This document shows positions 57,501 through 64,000 of a stretch of 64,000 bases of DNA, piece after piece (position 1 is the first letter of the stretch; the number at the start of each line of letters is the position of its first letter). The notes below the pieces were generated by a model. The model worked only from the letters and a program-made list of their open reading frames with translations, ran no database searches and was not told the origin of the DNA. The DNA lies in the NCBI GenBank assembly GCA_035236585.1, contig CP141128.1, positions 51,077,257 through 51,141,256 on the forward strand, written 5' to 3'. The position numbers were made by a program, and so were the translations under genes. This stretch comes from Warburgia ugandensis. Its lineage: Eukaryota; Streptophyta; Magnoliopsida; Canellales; Canellaceae.

Positions 57501-60500
57501 TGTGACAACCCGGGTTTTTGTAACACGTTTTGTAATGTATTTTGAAAGGCAGGGCCCTTAAGAGTGTACAATATTTTCTCAAAACAAAGTAGCGGAAATT
57601 ATTTTCTTTAGAAATTGTTTTGAAAACCCAAGTCACCACTTCATACATAACATAAATACAATTTGTGTAAAAAATAAAATTCTATTAAAGGAATATACTT
57701 TTATTAAATTCTAGGATCCATCTAGTGGTTCACAGTACAGCCAAATCTATTACAGTACTTGTCCAAATTACATAATCCAAAACTCAAGCTCCCCATACAA
57801 TAAAACTCTTAACAAAGAAAAATACATGTCTTCAAGGGTATACCTTGAAGGTTATTCTCTTCAAGTCTTCTATCGTCTTTAGCTCCTAACTCTCCTTTCC
57901 TGTATCTGAGATATTGTAACATTTACAATATCTCAGCAAGCAATGTTTGGTGGGGGATTCAAGAAACATAATAATTGACAATGTAATTCCAATACTTCAT
58001 AATCCATTATCCCTCAACATATTCATGTCTCTACTCTTTACTTTGTAATTTATGTATATCTATATACAAACATACTCTTCATGAGTAAACCAGTTAAATT
58101 TATGAAAGTAGTCAAATATCATTCCCAACTAAGCTGATCAATTCTCTCCATTATGAGAATTTAGTATTACAGCTAACCGTATACTGGGAATTTCCCGTCT
58201 TGGGAAATATTGGTAATATACAATTACCTAGCATTTCGTTATGCTACAACATAAGGCATTTCACTATTCCTATTCCCATATGCATCATAGTGCAAAATAA
58301 TAAAAAAGGTTGCTATACTGCAGTTTGATCCGTACTAGCGCACTTAGATAATTACCCTGTTCACCACTGATACCACGATGAAAAATATTATGTCACTGCC
58401 CGTATGGGGGGGCAAGACATTCACAGTGGTGGCGTTCCCATAATTGCCACCACCCGACTTTTAGCCTCTCTTAGGGCAAGGTATCATCATATCATCAAAT
58501 TTCAAGGAGCGGGTGGCCAAACCCTCATAACTACTCTAGTAATAGCATCCCCCTAGGCTTATGCCTATTAAAATAAACTCACAAGCCTCCAAGCTTGTAT
58601 GTAAAATAGATTTCATATGTATCAGACCATATGTTTGTTTACTTAGGGCAGAAATATTTTCTAGTTCCCTATTCACTAATAGTTTAGTCCTTAACCATCT
58701 TATATGTGTTTGGTTGGATCATAAGGTTTTCAAGAGATTTAATACAAGTATTAACATTACTCTTGTCAACATAAGATCATGAGTACAATCATGTATATCT
58801 CATGTAAATGCATTCATCAAATCCTCCTACCTTTAAGGATTGATCTCTTTTCCCCAATCTTCCATGATCCTGACTAATGTATGTAATCTGTACATCCATA
58901 CATATTGTCAATATATAAATTTTGAACAATCCTATTGATCACTAGATCTAATGTTTAGAATGATCATTAGATCATTCATATCTAAGTATTTTTCTATCTC
59001 TAAGTCTTTGTGTGTCCATCTCCTTGATCTTGATCTTTCATAGATCCATTGATTTACAATCTATACATGTTGATAATGATTAAGGTCCTAGATCTTCTAT
59101 CATCTAGTTCTTCTTTGATCTAAGTTCAGTTATTGGATCATCCCTAAGGAGAATGATCTTGGTTTTCTTCCTTGAATCTTCTTTGATCAAGGGTTTGGAT
59201 TATCTAATCTAATGAACTATAACAAGCATACTAATAAACATGCATACTAAGTATAATATAATATTCTATTTCTTATTGTTCTTGATCATCCAAGATCTAA
59301 TGGAACTTGTTTGAACATCCTTATCTTACTTACTGTTTTTGTTAGCGTTAGGTAAGTTATTAACCTTTTATGCTCTTATTATTATTATTCAACCAGTTAA
59401 TGTGTTGGTTGAAGCTAACTTATTCAAGCCTAAATCTAGACTGCTCCTCTTATTTCCAATTGGCTAAGGCTTACTAGCTGAATGGGTGAACACAAAGTGG
59501 TTACTTCAATCCTCATGTAAGGAGGCGTTTAGACCTCACAAACGTCAACGGAAGGTAGGGGAAGAGCGAGGCTCTATTAGATAACCCACTTAACCACTAT
59601 GTTCATCATTCACTAGAATGATCATCGCTCAATCTTTTATAAGGTTCCTATAAGCATGTTTACCTTAAGTACTCTTTCTAATGGATTTTAATTAAGTCCA
59701 TGAATATTTATAATGTCATTCATGGGGTTTATTATTATTTTCCTAGTTTGGGCCAAGGATTTGATAATCCTTATATTGTCCTACTAACTATAGCCCTTAC
59801 TAATTAAGTCCAAAGTACTCCATTCTTATTTGTGTCATGAAACTCTACTTTCTCATTAGATTACATTTTTGATGTTTTATGCTCTCTATCTCATAACAAG
59901 TAGATCTACTAATAACATTTAACCATAAATGAATTCTAAACCCAAAGCATAAAACTACATAATTTAACACTTAATGATAATAAGACAAGGTACTTAAAAT
60001 TATTCTAACATGATTTCCAACTAATATACCTTAATAACTCAATTTAAATTAACATGGACTTAAGGTATAATCTCGTACTATAGTATAAACTTATATTAAA
60101 TTCTAGCATGGTCCTAAGTTAGAATGGCATGAAATCATAATAAAGTGCCCCTAAGATAATTAAATCTAGCACCTTATGATAATAATGAAATCACATATCA
60201 TGCTAAAGTCTAAATGTTATACTAACATGCTTTACAACATATATTTAAAATGCTATTATATAAAATGAAACTAATTACATTAACATATTTAGAAACCTTT
60301 ACTTATCATCCAACCATTTGATCTTAGATCTTTTCCTCTGATTAAGGGTATTAATTATATTTAGGGGATTTTCTTTATTAAGGTCCAAAGATCATATTGA
60401 TCCATTTTTGTCATAATCCATCCATGATTTCTTGGATTTCATTATATCAACATTCATTTTATCCATCCCAAGGATCTGAACACACTTGATCTCATTGATC

Positions 60501-62306
60501 AAGTGGGTCCCTTTGCATTTTTAGGGTTTTTCTACCATAATGGGTAGATCCCTTAATATATCTCAGATATGTCCAAATAAACCATAGATATCACTTTATT
60601 TCAATAGTATATCATTATTAAAACATATTTTCAAGATATGATCATCTCAGATCTTGAAGATCTAGGTACTTGGAAACTTGTTTCTTTAATACAGAAAGTT
60701 TTATTGAATATTATGTCTATTTTATCATGTCATCAGAAAATATATGTTTCAAGCTTTCCATATCTTTCTTTTTGATCTTAATTTGGAGTTTAGATGACTC
60801 TAGAATGTGCTCTGGAAGTTCACAGTCCTTCCTAGGGCCTGGATTTGATCTGGGCCCAAGGAACGTATGTTCCAGATTAGTCGGGTGGAACGATCCAGGC
60901 GGAACGTGCCTTGTTCGTCGAGCACGTCCGCTGCGATGAAATGTCGAAGCGCCAGCATGGGGCATCCATGGACGTGCGCGGGATGTCGTCGCACGTGCTT
61001 ACACGGGGGCACGGGTGGCATTTTACATGTCGTCCGTCCGATTAGGAGATCGGACAGTCCATTTGGATTGTCCAATCAATCCCTTCTCAATTGAGGGACC
61101 AAACCTATATGAAATTTGGTGAAAATTGTACCCTAGGGGTTTTGGACCCTTCTAGATCGATTGGTAAGGTCCAATTTTCCATCGGAACCCTCTATAGGCC
61201 TGAATTGAAGGTGCTGTTATTACTTTATTTTTACTCTTCTTTTTCATCAAAATAAATTACAGTAAAATAAAAACTTCATGAAACATAAGTAAACATGTAT
61301 AGAAAGTATTCCCACCTACCTGATTGGAGAAAAAACCCTGGTTATATGCCCAATTTAAAAAGAATACCTTGTTGATGAAGATATGGCCTAAGATCCACCT
61401 TTCTTGCAAATTTTCGTTGTTTGAACCGTTGGATCTTGAAATTTCTTTGGGGGTTTTGAAGATAAGATATGGTGGAAAGTTTTGGACGGTGGAATTGATG
61501 AAATTAGATCTGGAACAGAGTGCCTAATTGATTTTAGGTCTCTTATTCCAATCTAAAAAGAAAAAGAAATTGAAAAGAGAGATATCTCTTGGAAATTTTA
61601 GGTTTTTGGGGAGGGATCTAGGTCTAATTTTTCAGGGAGAGTGAAGAAAATTTTGTGGGGATTTTATGAGCGTTTTTGGAGGGTTTTTGGGATTGTAGTT
61701 ATAGGCATTTTGGTCTCTTTTTTTTCATTATTATAATATTTAATTTTTTATTATTAAATGACATGAAAGTCTCCCATGCTCCATTTTTTCTTCCCCATGC
61801 TCCATTTTTATTCCCCTTGACTTGTTGGTATTTTTTGACCCATGAATTCATGTGGGCTGCTCATAAGATTCGGTTTTGGGTCCCTTGTGGGCCCCATGTG
61901 GGTCCCACATGGTGTAAAAAGACCGTTTTGCCATTTATGTGTAAAATTTTGGGTTTTATTCCCATGATCTCGGATTTGAGTGTATTTAGTGGCATTGGAT
62001 TCATATTTCTTAGTACATTCTAAATTTTTATGTCTCATATTTTGATTTTTGGATAAAATTACTATTTTACCCTTTTGTCCAAGAAATGAAGAAACTTAAG
62101 GATTTCTCATCCGAATTCAGAATTTGTCGTGCTTACAATCATTTTGAAGGGTTTGCTAAGTTCAATGTGAATTTTACATGTCTTATTATTTGATTACACT
62201 TTTATAAAAAAGTATCTTCTAAATAACCCTAATATTCAACTCGAAATATCTGAAACTCAAATTTTATTGATTTTCTTAATCAATTACAAAAATTGGGGTT
62301 ATTACA
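57501..62306 (-). mobile_element. Solo family A LTR (A3) in element 0 gag
   Basis: 4,806 bp, on the plus strand from TGTGACAACCCGGG to GGGGTTATTACA, with the target duplication CTTGT (57496-57500 and 62307-62311). It is the longest complete family A LTR in the window, with the hairpin at 57907-57935 (perfect 13-bp arms), a GC-rich leader segment at about 60840-61060 and a TATA-like TATAACTA at 61696-61703 (minus strand). No interior or primer site is attached. Confidence 0.93.
57907..57935 (-). other. Conserved hairpin, perfect form, in LTR A3
   Basis: TGAGATATTGTAA and TTACAATATCTCA pair perfectly around the loop CAT. Confidence 0.85.
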
Positions 62307-62311
62307 CTTGT

Positions 62312-62534
62312 TATCATCTCTTCCACATTATTTATTGTTAGTATCTCTGTATTATCTTCTAGAGTATTTGAGCTGTCTGCCTTGTGACTCTCTTTGGTGG
62401 CATCTGCTCATAAACCAAAATTTCTATCGGTATTTTATACAACAATTTCTATCTTCATCTAAAATTGGATTATCATCTCTCCTTTGGACATATTTGTACT
62501 ATACGGTGACTAGATGAATGGCTCTGATACCAAA
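62312..62534 (-). pseudogene. Element 0 leader and start of gag
   Basis: It matches 37640-37877 of element 1: gag start region (the SPTRQTAQ-type segment near 62380), leader, and the primer site TGGTATCAGAGC on the minus strand at 62521-62532, two bases from the LTR. Confidence 0.8.
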
Positions 62535-64000
62535 TGTGACAACTCGGGTTTTTGTAACACATTTTGTAATACAATTTTCAAAGGCAGGGCCCTTAGTAGT
62601 AAAAAAAATTCCTCTAAACAAAGCAGTGGAAATTCTTCTCTTTATAACTTGTTTGGGAAAACCCAAGTCATCACTTCATACATAACATAAGTAAAACATT
62701 TTGTACAAGATAAAATTCCATTGAAGTAATATACTTTTATGAAATTCCAGGATCCATCCAATGGTTCATAGTACAGATAAAAATCCATTACAATACTTCT
62801 CCAAATTACATAATCCAAAACTCAAAGCTCACCATACAATGAAACTCTCACTACAATACAATATTCTCAAACAAAACAAAATACATGTCTTCAAGGGGTA
62901 TACCCTGATGATTATTCTCCCAAGTCTTCTTCAGTCTTGAGCTCGTAACTCTCCTTCTTTGTATCTAAGATATTGTAAACATTCAAACATTTACAATATC
63001 TCAGCAAGCTATGCTTGGTAGGGGATTCAAGAAGCATAATAATTTGACAATATAATTCTAATACTTCATAATCCTGTTATTCATAAACATACTCATGTAT
63101 CGATCTCTTTACTTTGTCATATATGTACATCCTTATACATACATACTGTATATGGGCAAATCCATCAAATTTATGAAAGTAGTCAAATAACATTCCCAAC
63201 TAAGTTGATCAATTCTTTGCACTATGAGAAATCAGTATTTCAGTTAGTTGTATATTGGGAATTTCCCATCTTGGGAAATACTAGTAATATACAATTACCT
63301 GGCATTTCACTCTGCCTATCTCATATGCATCATAGTGCAAAATAATCAAAGGACTACCATACTGCAGTATGATCCATACTAGCATGCTCGGATAACTGCC
63401 TTATTCACCACTGATACAGGGTGGAAAATATTGTGTCACTACCCAATGGGGAGACAGGACTTTCACAGTGGTGGCCTTCCCATAATTGCCCCACACGACT
63501 TTTAGCCTCTCATAGGGCAAGGTATCATCATATCATCAAATTTTGGAAAGCGGGTGGCCAAACCCTCATAACTCCCCTAGCATAGCATCCCTAGGCTTAT
63601 GCCTATTTAAAACAAAACCACAAGCCTCCATACTTCTATGTAAAATAGGTTTCATATGTATCAGACAATCTGTATATTTACTTAGGGCTGGAATATCTTG
63701 TGGTTCCATATTCACTTAGAGTCTTTTTCTCAATTCTAACTTAACTACTTCATATGTGTTTAGTTGGATCATAAAGGTTTCAAGGGATTTAATACAAGTA
63801 TTAACATTACACTTGTCAACATTTCTAGACATAAGATCATGTATTCAACATGTACATCACAAGTAGATGCATTCATAAAATCCACCTACTTTTAAGTAGT
63901 GATCTATCTCTTTAGATGTTCCCTGATGTTGACTGACGTATGTAATCTATAAATTCATACATACTGTTAATATATTTATACAGTCTGAATAATCCTATAA
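62535..64000 (-). repeat. Element 0 5' LTR, cut by window edge
   Basis: On the plus strand it begins TGTGACAACTCGGG and follows the family A LTR order, with the hairpin at 62966-63003 (longer loop) and the GATCCATACTAGC block near 63371. The promoter half lies beyond the right edge. Confidence 0.85.

Larger units (their letters stand above)
25834..64000 (-). mobile_element. Element 0: outer family A chromovirus, much interrupted
   Basis: The oldest layer of the right two thirds of the window. On the minus strand from the right it consists of a 5' LTR (62535 to beyond 64000), primer site (62521-62532), gag (62312-62534 and 56465-57500) and protease to reverse transcriptase (25834-26682). Two solo family A LTRs split it, at 57501-62306 (target CTTGT) and 26683-56464 (target CCCTT). 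A family C LTR borders its left end. Its polyprotein pieces match element 1 closely, so both belong to one Tekay/Del-like family. The integrase end and 3' LTR are not in the window. It is a broken fossil. Confidence 0.8.

Noticed and set aside
1-64000. tRNA, rRNA, CRISPR, bacterial operon or host exon signals
   Set aside because: None were seen. TGGTATCAGAGC sites are retroelement primer sites, not tRNA genes, and the direct repeats are LTRs or LINE monomers.

Overview
This 64 kb window is intergenic, repeat-dense DNA from a flowering plant nuclear genome. I found no host gene, tRNA, rRNA or CRISPR array. The plant origin is inferred from Ty3/gypsy chromovirus-type polyproteins, initiator-Met-tRNA primer sites, a plant RTE LINE whose 5' repeats I recognise from memory, and a TRIM-like element. 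The species cannot be told from the sequence. Almost every longer open frame belongs to a fossil retroelement or is a chance frame inside one.

Four LTR families were defined by comparing the window with itself. Family A is a Tekay/Del-like chromovirus with very long LTRs (about 4.5-4.8 kb). Family B has 2.6-2.7 kb LTRs, and its one complete copy carries no recognisable protein, so it looks non-autonomous. Family C is probably Tat-like, with about 2.2 kb LTRs rich in TTTCCTAAA and a tRNA-Asp-type primer site. Family D is an old, heavily decayed chromovirus with about 2.1 kb LTRs. A and B share both LTR tips, which suggests the same integrase served both.

Layout: 1-3424 is a family A LTR cut by the window edge. 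3425-5407 is a diverged LTR-like stretch. 5560-5924 is a TRIM-like element. 6691 to about 16530 is element D (+ strand), with an internally deleted RTE LINE (8751-10085) in its 5' LTR. About 15661-25833 holds three family C LTR pieces and C internal sequence, with solo LTR B1 (19534-22114) inside one. From 25834 to past the right edge runs an old family A element on the minus strand ('element 0'), split by two solo family A LTRs (26683-56464 and 57501-62306).

The first of those solo LTRs is itself interrupted twice. One guest is a nearly complete family A element (element 1, 28592-42443), which carries solo LTR B2 (34711-37338) in its gag. The other is a reversed solo LTR B3 (43630-55047), which is in turn interrupted by a complete family B element (46121-54987). 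Matching 5-bp target duplications were read for six of these events (GTCTC, CCCTT, TAATT, ATGGC, AAAAG, CTTGT; AAAAG occurs twice), so the order of insertion can be read directly.

The points most worth a second look are the deep datable nesting, the shared A/B LTR tips, a hairpin kept in all six family A LTRs, promoter and splice-like motifs conserved in family B LTRs, a perfect 168-bp tandem duplication inside the family B element, and the double set of tandem repeats in the LINE 5' region.
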